A stretch of DNA of 64,000 nt from Pseudooceanicola marinus (GTDB lineage: Bacteria; Pseudomonadota; Alphaproteobacteria; Rhodobacterales; Rhodobacteraceae): positions 806,001 to 870,000 of the forward strand of contig NZ_JAIVMC010000001.1 of NCBI RefSeq assembly GCF_020177265.1. The letters are read 5' to 3'. Shown piece by piece: positions 39,275-48,519 of this stretch; position 1 is the first letter of the stretch, and every line of letters begins with the position of its first letter. The position numbers and the translations under genes were made by a program. The notes under the pieces were generated by a model. That model had not been told where the DNA came from, did not search any database, and saw nothing but the letters and a program-made list of their open reading frames with translations.

Positions 39275-39679
39275 ATGACCGAGACGATCGACTTCCCGCT
39301 CGACCCGACCGGCGGGGCAGCCCTCGCGGCCCCGGCGCGTGTCGGTTTCACCCTTCTCGACCAGATCGAGGATCTGCCCGACAGCCCCGGCCTCTACGTC
39401 CTGATGGGACGTGACCCGCTGGGCGGCCTGCGCCCGCTGGGGTTCGGCCATGCCGAGCGCCTGAACCGTCTGCCCCTGGGCGCGGATTTCGCCCTGGCCC
39501 TTCAGGACGGTCTGCATTGCGTCGGCATCGCCCCCCTGCCCGCGGGCGTGAACGGCCCCGAGCTGGCCTGCACCCTGGGCGAGACCATGGGCGCGCCGAT
39601 CAACACCCGCCATGCCGCGCTGCGCGCGATCGAGGCGGCCCGGCTGACCGCCAGCCCCGCGCCGGTCGCCGCCGAATAG
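39275..39679 (+). CDS. Hypothetical protein, 134 residues
   Basis: Not recognised. The protein is soluble and Ala/Leu/Gly-rich. The segment SPGLYVLMGRDPLGGLRPLGFGHAERLNR faintly recalls the first strands of GIY-YIG domains (here quoted as SPGLYVLM and GFGHAERLNR), but the catalytic residues are not evident, so this is not a call. A GGAGACAGAG region precedes the ATG. It is transcribed against the sox genes and splits soxB from soxD. Confidence 0.6.
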   Translation: MTETIDFPLDPTGGAALAAPARVGFTLLDQIEDLPDSPGLYVLMGRDPLGGLRPLGFGHAERLNRLPLGADFALALQDGLHCVGIAPLPAGVNGPELACTLGETMGAPINTRHAALRAIEAARLTASPAPVAAE

Positions 39680-39729
39680 GCGACCGGACAGGGCCGTGAA
39701 GGGAGAAAGACGACGCTGCATCGGGGGCC

Positions 39730-40977
39730 TCAGTGCGCCACGCCTGCGGCGACGCTTTCGTCGATGAAACGGCCTTCGCGGAAGCGTTCCATGCCAAAGC
39801 CCTTGGCTAGCGGCCCGGGGGTGCCCTTGGCCATCATGTCGGCCATGGCCCAGCCGGAACCGGGGATCGCCTTGAAGCCGCCGGTACCCCAGCCACAGTT
39901 GATGAAGCAGTTGCCAAGCGGCGTGGGCGAGATGATAGGCGAACGGTCGCCGGTCATGTCCACGATGCCGCCCCACTGGCGCAGCATCTTCAGACGCGAC
40001 ACCATCGGGAAGGTTTCGATCAGCGCGCGGATGGTTTCCTCGATATGGTGGAACGACCCGCGCTGCGTGTAGTTCAGGAAGCCGTCGGTGCCGCCGCCGA
40101 TCACCATCTCGCCCTTGTCGGACTGGCTCATGTAGCCGTGCACGGTATTGGCCATCACGACCACGTCCATGCAGGGCTTGATCGGCTCGCTGACCAGGGC
40201 CTGCAGCGCCATCGACTCGACCGGCAGACGGAAGCCCGCCATCTCGGCCAGCACGCCCGAGTGGCCCGCCACCACGATGCCCAGCTTGTCACAGCCGATG
40301 GCGCCCTTGGTGGTCTCCACGCCCGTAACCTTGCCCCCTTCGGAGGTGACACCGGTCACTTCGCATTTCTGGATGATGTCCATGCCCATGTCGGAACAGG
40401 CCCGGGCATAGCCCCAGGCGACGGCATCGTGGCGCGCCGTGCCGCCCCGGGCCTGCCACAGGGCACCCAGCACCGGGTAACGCGGCCCGTCGATGTTCAT
40501 GATCGGGCAGAGTTCCTTGACGCGCTTGGCATCGACATACTCGGTCTCCACGCCCTGATAGGCATTGGCCTGGGCAGTGCGTTTCCAGCCGCGCACCTCA
40601 TGCTCGGTCTGGGCCAGCATCAGCACGCCACGGGGGCTGAACATCACGTTGTAATTCAGGTCCTGGCTGAGGGTCTCGTAAAGCGAGCGGGCCTTCTCGA
40701 AAAGCGCCGCGCTGTCGTCTTCGAGGTAGTTGGAGCGGATGATGGTGGTGTTGCGGCCGGTGTTGCCGCCGCCCAGCCAGCCCTTCTCGATCACCGCGAC
40801 ATTGGTGATGCCGAAGTTCTTGCCGAGGTAATAGGCCGTGGCCAGCCCGTGGCCACCGGCGCCGACGATGATGACGTCGTATTTCTTCTTCGGCACCGGA
40901 GAGGTCCAGGCGCGTTCCCAGCCGGTGTGATAACGGGCGGCTTCGCGGGCAATGGCAAAGGCGGAATAGCGTCTCAT
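39730..40977 (-). CDS. soxB: Sarcosine oxidase beta subunit
   Basis: A 415-residue flavoprotein that carries the sarcosine-oxidising FAD and the covalent FMN of the heterotetramer. The dinucleotide motif VIIVGAGGHGLATAYYL is at about residue 36, followed by EKGWLGGGNTGRNTTI, the typical FAD-ribose region. The C-terminus has NCGWGTGGFKAIPGSG. The ATG at 40977 has GAGAGG before it. Usually it leads soxBDAG, but here it is 1.1 kb from soxD. Confidence 0.96.
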   Translation of the reverse strand: MRRYSAFAIAREAARYHTGWERAWTSPVPKKKYDVIIVGAGGHGLATAYYLGKNFGITNVAVIEKGWLGGGNTGRNTTIIRSNYLEDDSAALFEKARSLYETLSQDLNYNVMFSPRGVLMLAQTEHEVRGWKRTAQANAYQGVETEYVDAKRVKELCPIMNIDGPRYPVLGALWQARGGTARHDAVAWGYARACSDMGMDIIQKCEVTGVTSEGGKVTGVETTKGAIGCDKLGIVVAGHSGVLAEMAGFRLPVESMALQALVSEPIKPCMDVVVMANTVHGYMSQSDKGEMVIGGGTDGFLNYTQRGSFHHIEETIRALIETFPMVSRLKMLRQWGGIVDMTGDRSPIISPTPLGNCFINCGWGTGGFKAIPGSGWAMADMMAKGTPGPLAKGFGMERFREGRFIDESVAAGVAH

Positions 40978-41194
40978 CGGCCTCTCGCAACTTTCATCTA
41001 AGGTGAATCGCAGGTCAGCACCCCTGGGGGTACCTTGGCCAGACCCTAGAGCCTTCCGCAGGAGAACCCCGCCATAATCCGCCACAATACGCCACGCTTG
41101 CGACATGGGCGCACAACGGGTCGGAAAGGGACTTTTGTGCCGCAGCCGGCCACGATAGACCGGGGCGACACGCGCCGCATCACAGGTGAAACCG

Positions 41195-42436
41195 ATGCTT
41201 TTCTGGACCATTGCCACCCTGATCTCCCTCGCCGTCGCCGCGCTTCTGGCGCGCCGGATGTTCGCGGGTGGCCCCGAGGGAGAACCGGCCGAGGCCTATG
41301 ACGTTGGCATCTACCGCGACCAACTGGCCGAGGTGGACCGCGACCTAGCCCGCGGCGCCCTGCCCGCCGAAGAGGCCGACCGGGTCCGGACCGAGGTGTC
41401 GCGCCGCCTGCTGGCCGCCGATGCGGCCGCCCGCGCCTCCGGCCGCGCCGGGACCAGCGGCCAGGGGCCGCGCCTGGCCGCCGCTGGCCTTGCGCTGGCA
41501 GTGACCCTTGGGGCGCTCTGGCTCTATTACGACCTGGGCGCGCCGGGCTACGGCGACATGCCGCGTGCGGGCCGCATCGCCGACGCCCAGGAGATGCTGC
41601 GCGATCTGCCCGCCCAGGCGGAGCTGGAGGCGAATGCCACGCCCCTCGACATGGAGCCCGCGCAACCCTCCGAGGAGTTCGTCCAGCTGATGGAGCAGCT
41701 GCGCAGTGCCGTGGCCGAGCGCCCCGACGATCCACGTGGTCAGCGTCTTCTGGCGCGCAACGAGGCCGCCCTGGGCAACTTCGCCGCCGCCGCCCGCGCC
41801 CAGGCGGAACTGTTGCGCCTGTCGGGCCCCTCGGCCAGCGGCCAGGACTATGCCGACTACGCCGACATGCTGATCCTCGCCGCCGGCGGCCAGATCTCCG
41901 CCGAGGCCGGCACCGCCCTGCAGCAAGCGCTGCGGCTGGATCCGCGCAACGGCACCGCCAGCTACTATTCCGGCCTGATGATGGCGCGCACGGGGCGGCC
42001 CGACATCGCCTTCCGCCTCTGGGATCGTCTGCTGAGCAGTTCGCCCGCCGATGCGCCCTGGGTGCCGCTGATCCGCGCCCAGATGCCCCGCGTCGCCAGC
42101 CTGGCAGGCGAGGACGACTATCGCCTCCCCCCCGCCGCCGCGCCCCTGGCGCCGCTGGCCGGCCCGTCCCAGGAAGACATCGACAACGCCGCCGAACTGT
42201 CCGACGAAGGTCGGCAGGAAATGGTGCGCGGCATGGTCGGGCGCCTCAGCGAGCGGCTGGCCAACGAGGGCGGTTCGGCCCAGGAATGGGCGCGGCTGAT
42301 TTCCTCCCTCGGCGTGCTGGGCGAAACCGCCCAGGCCACCGAAATCTACGCGGAGGCGCAGCAGGTCTTCGCCGCCGACCCCGAGGCGTTGCAGATCCTG
42401 GCGATGGCAGCCCGCAGCGCAGGAGCAGCTGAATGA
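41195..42436 (+). CDS. ccmI: Cytochrome c biogenesis protein CcmI
   Basis: A 413-residue apocytochrome c chaperone. Two membrane helices (about residues 2-20 and 93-110) flank a cytoplasmic coiled-coil segment with [16 protein letters not shown] periplasmic TPR-containing region follows. This is the alphaproteobacterial CcmI layout. ATG at 41195 is preferred to a GTG three codons upstream because AGGTGA is correctly spaced. It is 31 kb from ccmABCDG. The ruvX start overlaps its stop by 4 bp. Confidence 0.92.
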   Translation: MLFWTIATLISLAVAALLARRMFAGGPEGEPAEAYDVGIYRDQLAEVDRDLARGALPAEEADRVRTEVSRRLLAADAAARASGRAGTSGQGPRLAAAGLALAVTLGALWLYYDLGAPGYGDMPRAGRIADAQEMLRDLPAQAELEANATPLDMEPAQPSEEFVQLMEQLRSAVAERPDDPRGQRLLARNEAALGNFAAAARAQAELLRLSGPSASGQDYADYADMLILAAGGQISAEAGTALQQALRLDPRNGTASYYSGLMMARTGRPDIAFRLWDRLLSSSPADAPWVPLIRAQMPRVASLAGEDDYRLPPAAAPLAPLAGPSQEDIDNAAELSDEGRQEMVRGMVGRLSERLANEGGSAQEWARLISSLGVLGETAQATEIYAEAQQVFAADPEALQILAMAARSAGAAE

Positions 42437-42909
42437 TCTACGAGGATATCGCGGAGTTTGCCGAGGCCCTGCCGCAGATGCAGGCCCTGGCCGGGCTGGA
42501 CCTGGGCGACAAGACCATCGGCGTCGCCGTCTCCGACAGCTTCCTGTCGGTGGCCACGCCGCTGGAGACGATCCGGCGCAAGAAGTTCGGCGTCGATGCC
42601 GAGGCGCTGCTGGCGATCATCGCCAAGCGCGGCATCGGCGGGCTGGTCCTGGGCCTGCCGCGCAACATGGACGGCACCGAGGGGCCACGTTGCCAGTCGA
42701 CCCGCGCCTTCGCGCGCAACCTGACCCGGCTGACCGAGCTGCCGATCAGCTTCTGGGACGAACGCCTGTCCACCGTGGCCGCCGAACGCGCCCTGCTGGA
42801 GGCCGATACCTCGCGCCGCCGCCGGGCCGAGGTGATCGACCACGTCGCCGCTTCCTACATCCTGCAAGGGGCGCTGGACCGGCTGCGCCACCTGAAGGCG
42901 AACGGCTGA
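42433..42909 (+). CDS. ruvX: YqgF/RuvX family Holliday-junction resolvase-like nuclease
   Basis: A 158-residue RNase H-fold protein, linked in E. coli to 16S rRNA 5' maturation (YqgF). The first strand has [17 protein letters not shown] with the catalytic Asp, and the later [17 protein letters not shown] and [14 protein letters not shown] hold the other acidic residues. It is coupled at both ends (ATGA with ccmI, 1-bp overlap with the DUF1289 gene). Confidence 0.95.
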   Translation: MIYEDIAEFAEALPQMQALAGLDLGDKTIGVAVSDSFLSVATPLETIRRKKFGVDAEALLAIIAKRGIGGLVLGLPRNMDGTEGPRCQSTRAFARNLTRLTELPISFWDERLSTVAAERALLEADTSRRRRAEVIDHVAASYILQGALDRLRHLKANG

Positions 42910-43199
42910 TGGCGGGCGGCGCCGACGATCCCCGGGGCCGCAACGTCTGGCGGCGCGAGGCGGTGTCGTCGCCCTGCGTGAACATCTGCGTGATGCACCC
43001 CGAGGCCCGGCTCTGCACCGGCTGCCTGCGAACGGGGGAGGAGATTGCCGCCTGGTCGCGGCTGACGGAGGAAGAGCGCCTGGCGATCATGGCCAAGCTT
43101 CCGGCGCGTGGGCCCCTGGTGTCCTCGCGCCGCGGCGGACGGCAGGGACGTCTGGGCCGTGGTGCAAGCCGAGGCAAGCCGGATCAGGGCGAGACCTGA
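42909..43199 (+). CDS. DUF1289 small cysteine protein
   Basis: A 96-residue protein with the DUF1289 cysteine pattern: SPCVNICVMHPEARLC and TGCLRTGEEIAAWS, four cysteines likely holding a metal. A basic tail rich in Arg and Gly follows. Function is unknown. The ATG overlaps the stop of ruvX by 1 bp. A hairpin follows the stop codon. Confidence 0.88.
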   Translation: MAGGADDPRGRNVWRREAVSSPCVNICVMHPEARLCTGCLRTGEEIAAWSRLTEEERLAIMAKLPARGPLVSSRRGGRQGRLGRGASRGKPDQGET

Positions 43200-43211
43200 C
43201 CTCCGACAGCA

Positions 43212-43242
43212 CAACGACCGCGCGGGATCCGCACGGTCGTTG
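43212..43242. terminator. Hairpin between convergent DUF1289 and acidic-protein genes
   Basis: CAACGACCG (43212-43220) pairs perfectly with CGGTCGTTG (43234-43242). It is followed by ATTAAAC, a short AT-rich end. It may serve both strands. Confidence 0.7.
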
Positions 43243-43273
43243 ATTAAACTGCCTTGAAATCCGATCCCGCCTG

Positions 43274-44131
43274 TCAGGCCGCAGCGGTGTCCTGCGTGTT
43301 TTCCTGGACGAGTTCCACATGGGCCGCGGTCACCTGCCCTTCGCCGCCCTCGACGATGGCCACGACCTTGCCGCCCAGGGTGATCAGCGCGGCCCCCGGG
43401 TGGCGATCATCACTGGTGATGCCGACACGACCATTGCCGGCGTCCTCGGGGCGATATTCCAGCACGATCTGGTCACGCTCGGGATCGAAGTCGCGGATCA
43501 CCGGCGCGTTCAGCGGCGCCCGCGCCGCGGCTTCGGTGGGGGGCTCCGGCGTGGCCTCCGGCTCCGGGTCCTCCGGCAACAGATCATCCTGCGCGCCGGC
43601 GACCGGCGCACCGTCTTCCTCACCCGTCTCCATCTCCGCAACCAACGTGCCGAGGGAGGAGGCCCAGGCCTCTTCCAGCGGCGCCTCGTAGCCGTCATCC
43701 GTCAGGTCCGGTTCGGCCGCCAGTACCGCGTCGACCTCGCCGTCGGTCACATCATTATCCCAGCCCTGCTGATGCACGACATCCTCGATCCGCGCGCCAG
43801 TCCGGTCGGGGTCCGCCGGCACCTCTTCCTGCGCGGCCTCCGCCTCATCGCCGGTCTCATCATCCTGCTCCAGCGTGGCAGACAGGCGCGCGGCCAGGGC
43901 CTCGGCTTCATCCAGCGCCTGCTGATCTTCCTCGCTGCGGTTCCAGAACCGCATGCTGTCGCGCAGGCGTCGGCCCACGTCGTGACCGAAGATGCCCACG
44001 GGCTCTGCCTGATCCTCCGCATCCTGCACCGCCGAGCGTCGGGCGATGGACGTGCTTTCGCGGTCCCCCTGATAGGAGGTGAAGGCCACACCGATGGCGG
44101 CCAGGGCGACAACCGAAATGAGCTCCAACAT
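43274..44131 (-). CDS. Acidic single-helix membrane protein, unknown function
   Basis: A 285-residue protein with an N-terminal helix (residues 3-19), then a highly acidic region rich in Glu, Asp and Ala up to about residue 205. The last 70 residues form a distinct folded-looking domain starting VIRDFDPERDQIVLEY and containing GAALITLGGKVVAIVEG. That domain resembles the structural tail seen beside RTX-type repeats in Rhodobacterales, but no calcium-binding nonapeptides are present. I do not recognise a function. Confidence 0.65.
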   Translation of the reverse strand: MLELISVVALAAIGVAFTSYQGDRESTSIARRSAVQDAEDQAEPVGIFGHDVGRRLRDSMRFWNRSEEDQQALDEAEALAARLSATLEQDDETGDEAEAAQEEVPADPDRTGARIEDVVHQQGWDNDVTDGEVDAVLAAEPDLTDDGYEAPLEEAWASSLGTLVAEMETGEEDGAPVAGAQDDLLPEDPEPEATPEPPTEAAARAPLNAPVIRDFDPERDQIVLEYRPEDAGNGRVGITSDDRHPGAALITLGGKVVAIVEGGEGQVTAAHVELVQENTQDTAAA

Positions 44132-44546
44132 GGTTTGATCCCTTTGCTGGCACCATAGAAGCAGGGGAATATGGCCACCCTAGGGCCGCAGGCATAGAAT
44201 CCGCCGAAAGGAAACGATTTTGCCTTTTCAAATTAATTGTCGCCACAGCCGTCTATAATCTATGACAATCGCGCGCCGAACAGCGCTCATCTGCTATCTC
44301 TTGCGACGCCCAGGGGGCAGCGCCGCAGCATGTAGGGAGGGCGTATAGGGGCAAAAATGGCAAAAATGCGCCCTGTTGCACGCCTTTTCCCCGGCTGCGC
44401 GGGAACCGGCCACTTCGCCTGCGCGACAGGCATCGGGGGCTTTTGGCGGCCCCGCCAGCGCCCGGCGGGCTTGCCCCGTCTCGACCCGTCCCTAGGGTGA
44501 AAGCGTCCCGGCCCTGCCGGCCCTTGCCCCCGAACGGAGACCTGTC
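44132..44546. other. 415-bp intergenic region with a local AT-rich segment
   Basis: No gene is seen. An AT-rich segment at 44216-44262 contains TATAAT (44254-44259), and a TTGTCG at 44237 is too close to be its -35 box. A short direct repeat GGCAAAAAT occurs twice at about 44350-44367. An unannotated small RNA on the plus strand is possible but unsupported. Confidence 0.35.
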
Positions 44547-45419
44547 ATGATCCGCCCCCTCGCCCTGTCCTACGCTGCCCTGCTCGGGCTCGCCCAGCCC
44601 GGTCTCGCCATGGAACGCACCCTGACCCTGCCTGCCCCGGTGCAGGACATCGCCGCCACGCTGGAGACGCCCGAGGAGACCACGGGCAGCCTGCCCGCCG
44701 TGCTGATGCTGCACGGGTTCACCGGCACCCGGGACGAGCTGGCCATTCCCGGCACCGACGAGGGCGTCTTTGCGCGCAGCGCCCGCCTGATGGCCGAGGC
44801 GGGCCTTGCCAGCCTGCGCATCGATTTTCGCGGCTCGGGCGATAGCGTGGGCGCCATGAGCTATGCCGACACCACCTTCGAGAGACAGATCGAGGATGCG
44901 CAGACCGCGCTGACCTGGCTGCGGCAGGAGGGGTTCGCGCCCATCTACCTCCTGGGCTGGAGCCAGGGCGGCCTGGTCGCCACCGGCGCCGCCGGGCGCA
45001 GCGAAGGAGTCGCCGCCGTCGCGCTGTGGAACGCGGTGGCCGATCCGCTGCCGACCTACACCGGCCTGCTGGGCCAGACCATGTTCAACACCGCCTTGGC
45101 CGCCGAAGACCCCGACGCGCCGGTCACCACCGCTCTCCCCTGGGGGGCCGAGGTGGCCCTGAAACCGGCCTTCTTCGAGGGGGTCCGAAGCTACGACCCG
45201 CTGGCGGAAATCGCGGCCTACCCCGGCCCGCTGCTGGTCGCACAGGGCAGCCAGGATACGCTGGTCACCCCGGCCTCCGCCGACCGGCTGCTGGAGGCCC
45301 ACGACGGGCCGGAGGCGAAGTACACCGACGAGATGGACCACAGTTTCAACATCTTTACGGAGACCGAGGCACTGGACGCCTTGATCGCCCGCACCATCGC
45401 CTTCTTCGCGGAAAACTGA
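44547..45419 (+). CDS. Exported alpha/beta hydrolase
   Basis: A 290-residue hydrolase with a signal peptide ending near GLAM (about residue 22). The oxyanion region is LHGFTGTRDE, the nucleophile elbow is GWSQGG, an acid residue lies in GSQDTLV, and the histidine is in DEMDHSFN. The family includes dienelactone hydrolases, esterases and acyl-peptide hydrolases; the substrate is not predictable. The gene stands alone and is convergent with dusA. Confidence 0.88.
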   Translation: MIRPLALSYAALLGLAQPGLAMERTLTLPAPVQDIAATLETPEETTGSLPAVLMLHGFTGTRDELAIPGTDEGVFARSARLMAEAGLASLRIDFRGSGDSVGAMSYADTTFERQIEDAQTALTWLRQEGFAPIYLLGWSQGGLVATGAAGRSEGVAAVALWNAVADPLPTYTGLLGQTMFNTALAAEDPDAPVTTALPWGAEVALKPAFFEGVRSYDPLAEIAAYPGPLLVAQGSQDTLVTPASADRLLEAHDGPEAKYTDEMDHSFNIFTETEALDALIARTIAFFAEN

Positions 45420-45499
45420 GGAAGCGCGCGGCGGCCTGAGAGCCGCCCGCGCCCCCTGTGCAGTTGCGCCCACTCAGGCCTGCGCGCCGTCCGGCCGCC

Positions 45500-46501
45500 C
45501 TATGCCTGCGCGCCTTCTGGCGCGACCATCGCCATGGCCGCCTCGACCACTTCCGGGCCTGCCCCCGCGCGGTGGCCGTGTTCCGACAGGTGCCGCCGCC
45601 AGGCACGGGCCCCGGGGCGCCCCTGGAAGAGACCCAGCATGTGCCGTGTCACCTGCGCCAGCTTGCCCCCGGCCGCGACGTGGCATTCGATGTAGGGCAG
45701 CATGGCGCGCACCGCCGCCTCGGGGGTCAGGGGCGGCCGATCGTCGCCATAGATACGACGGTCGGCCTCGCACAGGATATTGGCCGGCTCATGATAGGCC
45801 GCCCGGCCGATCATCACCCCGTCCAGCCCTTGGGCCAGCAGATCCTCGGCCTGCGCCAGCGTGCCGATGCCGCCATTGATCGAGACATGCAGATCGGGGA
45901 AAGCCGCGCGCATGCGCAGCACCAGGTCATAGTCCAGCGGCGGGATGTCCCGGTTTTCCTTCGGGCTGAGGCCCTGAAGCCAGGCCTTGCGCGCATGGAT
46001 CGTCACCCGGCGCACGCCGGCGGCGCGGATCTTTTCCAGGAAGTCGGGCAACACCGCCTCCGGGTCCTGATCATCCACGCCGATGCGGCATTTCACCGTC
46101 ACCTCGGCGGGCTGGGCCTCGGCCATGGCGGCAACGCAATCAGCCACCAGTTCGGGGTGCTGCATCAGCACCGCGCCGAAGGTGCCGGACTGCACCCGAT
46201 CCGATGGGCAGCCGCAATTCAGGTTGATCTCGTCATAGCCCGCCTCGGCCCCCAGCTTCGCCGCCTGCGCCAGTTCCTCCGGCTCCGACCCGCCCAGTTG
46301 CAGCGCCACGGGGTGTTCCTCCGGGTTGAACTCCAGCAGGTGCAGCGCCCCGCCGCGCACCAGCGCGGGGGCGGTCACCATCTCGGTATAAAGCAGGGTC
46401 CGCGCCGACAGCAGCCGGTGCAGGTAGCGGCAATGACGGTCCGTCCAATCCATCATGGGTGCCACGGCAAGCCTTGACGCATATTTTGCATTTATTTTCA
46501 T
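45500..46501 (-). CDS. dusA: tRNA-dihydrouridine(20/20a) synthase DusA
   Basis: A 333-residue FMN enzyme that reduces U20/U20a in tRNA. The start of the conserved region is LAVAPMMDWTDRHCRY, the active-site cysteine lies in NLNCGCPSDRVQ, and FMN-binding residues are in NGGIGTLAQAEDLL and VMIGRAAY. The first ten codons (MKINAKYASR) are AT-rich and unlike the rest. They were probably supplied by an integrated element, together with a new promoter, when the element inserted at the 5' end. Confidence 0.94.
   Translation of the reverse strand: MKINAKYASRLAVAPMMDWTDRHCRYLHRLLSARTLLYTEMVTAPALVRGGALHLLEFNPEEHPVALQLGGSEPEELAQAAKLGAEAGYDEINLNCGCPSDRVQSGTFGAVLMQHPELVADCVAAMAEAQPAEVTVKCRIGVDDQDPEAVLPDFLEKIRAAGVRRVTIHARKAWLQGLSPKENRDIPPLDYDLVLRMRAAFPDLHVSINGGIGTLAQAEDLLAQGLDGVMIGRAAYHEPANILCEADRRIYGDDRPPLTPEAAVRAMLPYIECHVAAGGKLAQVTRHMLGLFQGRPGARAWRRHLSEHGHRAGAGPEVVEAAMAMVAPEGAQA
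46440..46501. other. Presumed attachment junction at the 5' end of dusA
   Basis: Core-like GC-rich dusA sequence changes to AT-rich sequence within this stretch (ATTTTGCATTTATTTTCATA at about 46481-46500), directly beside an integrase gene. dusA 5' ends are documented integration sites of prophages and islands. The crossover site is inferred to lie in the MMDWTDRHC-coding region; a second copy was not found in the window. Confidence 0.6.
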
Positions 46502-46765
46502 ATACTTAACCGCCACCTGCGCAGGCGGCCACCTAACGAGATTTCTCGTGATTCCCGGGGATTTTCTCCGGTTTCCGTGGGTTTTCCAAGACAGCTTGCT
46601 ACCGAGTAGCAACATCCATCCCGTCAATCATGTCCGAGCCAGAGCTCCGCCAGGGTCAGGCGAACCACCTGATTCTGGCTGCGCCTCGACTTACCCCATT
46701 CGGAGGGTTTCCGGCCAGATCGAAGTGACACCACGTTCTCGACGATCAACAAGAAAGGGACGGTC
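46502..46765. promoter_or_regulatory. Promoter and recombination-arm region of the integrated element
   Basis: This AT-richer stretch between dusA and the integrase has three inverted repeats: CCTGCGCAGG at 46516-46525, ACGAGA-TT-TCTCGT at 46536-46549, and TTGCTAC-CGA-GTAGCAA at 46596-46612. They are candidate binding sites for the integrase arm domain or an excisionase, or operators. The region must also supply the promoters of dusA and of the integrase; AAAGGGA lies 5 bp before the integrase ATG. Confidence 0.5.
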
Positions 46766-48076
46766 ATGTCTCACACGACCCAAGTTAGCTCCAAGAATCT
46801 ACTCCAGCAAATCTCGCGTGACCGCGCAGCGGGTTCTCCATTTGCCTTCCGCGCAGAACTGCCCGCCCAGCCGCGACCTACCGAAAGCTCCGGGACCAGC
46901 CAGAACGTCTCTTCGCGAAAGCCGAAACAGACCAAGCGGACGCAAGTTTCGACCAAAGCGGATAACTTGCCCACAGTAGAAGACTGTTCGGACGAACCCT
47001 TCATTTCGGCACGCGCTCCGAAAGACGGCCTCCCGAGATACTGCGTGCAAATCCGTCGCAGGACCGACAGTGGTCCAATCAATATAAGCAAGACGTTCAC
47101 CAGCCTCAAGGACGCCAAGAAGTGGCGAGATGACACGTTGGCCCAGATACAACTGGGTTTACTTGCTCCCAAGCAAGAAGAAGGCTCAAAAACGGCACCG
47201 CGTGTCTGCGATCTAATTCAAAAAAGGAAAGACAAGGGGCGGAGCGTCGAGAAGACCGCAACCCAAAATCTCGAATTTTGGATCAATCACCCACGCTGTC
47301 AGGAGCCAGCGTCTACCATAGACCTGAAGTGGTTCCAAAACGCGGCAGAGGACCTGCTCAAGTTGGAAATGATGCCGCAAACCGCGGCGACCTACATGAC
47401 AATGCTTGCTTCATCTTTGAAGTGGGCAGCTGAACGCGACGAGGATGTTCCATACGATGTCGTCGTTCGCGCCATGAAAGTATTGTGGCACGATGAAATC
47501 TTGGCACGGTCCGAGGAGCGTGAACGGCGCCCCACTCTCGATGAGCTCGACCTGATCTTTGACGCAGTGCTTGCGAACAAAAGGCAAAAGATACCTATTA
47601 TCACGATAAGTGTGTTCGCCATCTTCTCCTGTCGCCGCCTCAGTGAAATCTGTCGTCTTCGCTGGAGTGACCTAAACGTGACTGATCGAAAGATTCTGGT
47701 CCGGGAGATGAAGCACCCCCGCAAAAAGAAAACTAACGACGTTTGGGTGAAACTTACCCCTCAGGCCATGAAAATCATTCTTTCCATGCCCAGGACGTCA
47801 GAGTTTATTTTCCCATACAATCCGCGTTCAGTGGGCACCGCTTTTCGACGCCACCGACAGCGCGTCAAGATTGACGATCTGCGTTTTCACGATCTTCGGC
47901 ACGAAGGTATCAGCCGCCTGTTCGAGAAGGGAAAGCGTGACCATTTCGTGATGAAGACCTCAGGGCATCAGTCTCGAAGCTGCTTGGATCGGTATGTGAA
48001 CGTCGAAAAGAAGGGTGATAAATTCAAGAATTGGCACTGGCTGGACTGGGTTCTGGAATACTGGGCCAGCATCTGA
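46766..48076 (+). CDS. Tyrosine recombinase (phage/island-type integrase)
   Basis: A 436-residue site-specific recombinase. The N-terminal part is arm-binding-like with a basic segment. The catalytic domain (about 255-420) has R290 in FSCRRLSEI, H375-x-x-R378 in FHDLRHE, H401 in SGHQS and the nucleophile Y410 in CLDRYVN. All catalytic residues are therefore present and it looks active. Codon use is more AT-rich than the chromosome to the left. It is adjacent to dusA, fitting dusA-specific integrases. Confidence 0.95.
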   Translation: MSHTTQVSSKNLLQQISRDRAAGSPFAFRAELPAQPRPTESSGTSQNVSSRKPKQTKRTQVSTKADNLPTVEDCSDEPFISARAPKDGLPRYCVQIRRRTDSGPINISKTFTSLKDAKKWRDDTLAQIQLGLLAPKQEEGSKTAPRVCDLIQKRKDKGRSVEKTATQNLEFWINHPRCQEPASTIDLKWFQNAAEDLLKLEMMPQTAATYMTMLASSLKWAAERDEDVPYDVVVRAMKVLWHDEILARSEERERRPTLDELDLIFDAVLANKRQKIPIITISVFAIFSCRRLSEICRLRWSDLNVTDRKILVREMKHPRKKKTNDVWVKLTPQAMKIILSMPRTSEFIFPYNPRSVGTAFRRHRQRVKIDDLRFHDLRHEGISRLFEKGKRDHFVMKTSGHQSRSCLDRYVNVEKKGDKFKNWHWLDWVLEYWASI

Positions 48077-48519
48077 TCACCTGCCGAATCCGTGACTTCG
48101 GCGCGTTTTCTGGCGACAGGGCCACATCTGGGTCGTGACTCAGGTCTGTTGGGGAATTCCTTGGCGGCGTGCTCTGACCAACTGGAGGTTCGGCGCCTAA
48201 GGCAAGGAGAACAAGTGTAATGGGCTAAGGCAGGGTTTCCCGATCGTCAATCTTCCTCGACTGGATCTGGCAAGACGCGAACAGCCCAGAGCAGCATCGG
48301 CACGGTCTTGGCAATCTCCGTCATGGCGTGATCTGCCTGGTGGTCGCCGTCTCCAGTTGGGTGGGGTGTTGCATCACGCCGAAATGACGCCACTCTCGAT
48401 CTCCGACCACCGTCGCGACACGACCACGCTCGTCATGCATCGCAGACTTCCGCAAAGGAACTTTTCCGCGTCCTGCAGTTCGATCTCAATTCCTACGCAG
48501 CAACCATGCGGAGGTAATG
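48077..48519. other. Intergenic stretch between integrase and PrtN-like gene
   Basis: No intact gene is seen in 443 bp. GCCGAA (48083-48088) and TTCGGC (48097-48102) followed by GCGTTTTC form a weak terminator for the integrase. The remainder shows no recognised sequence and may be decayed mobile DNA. A GGAGG site at its right end belongs to the next gene. Confidence 0.45.

Noticed and set aside
39275-39679. GIY-YIG nuclease
   Set aside because: Only a vague similarity in two short strands; the catalytic Arg, Glu and Tyr pattern is not evident.
44237-44259. Sigma-70 promoter TTGTCG-TATAAT
   Set aside because: The spacing is 11 bp, too short for a working promoter; only the -10-like box is noted.
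48077-48519. A minus-strand gene at 48374-48616
   Set aside because: It overlaps the well-supported PrtN-like gene and its ribosome-binding site, and has no recognisable motif.
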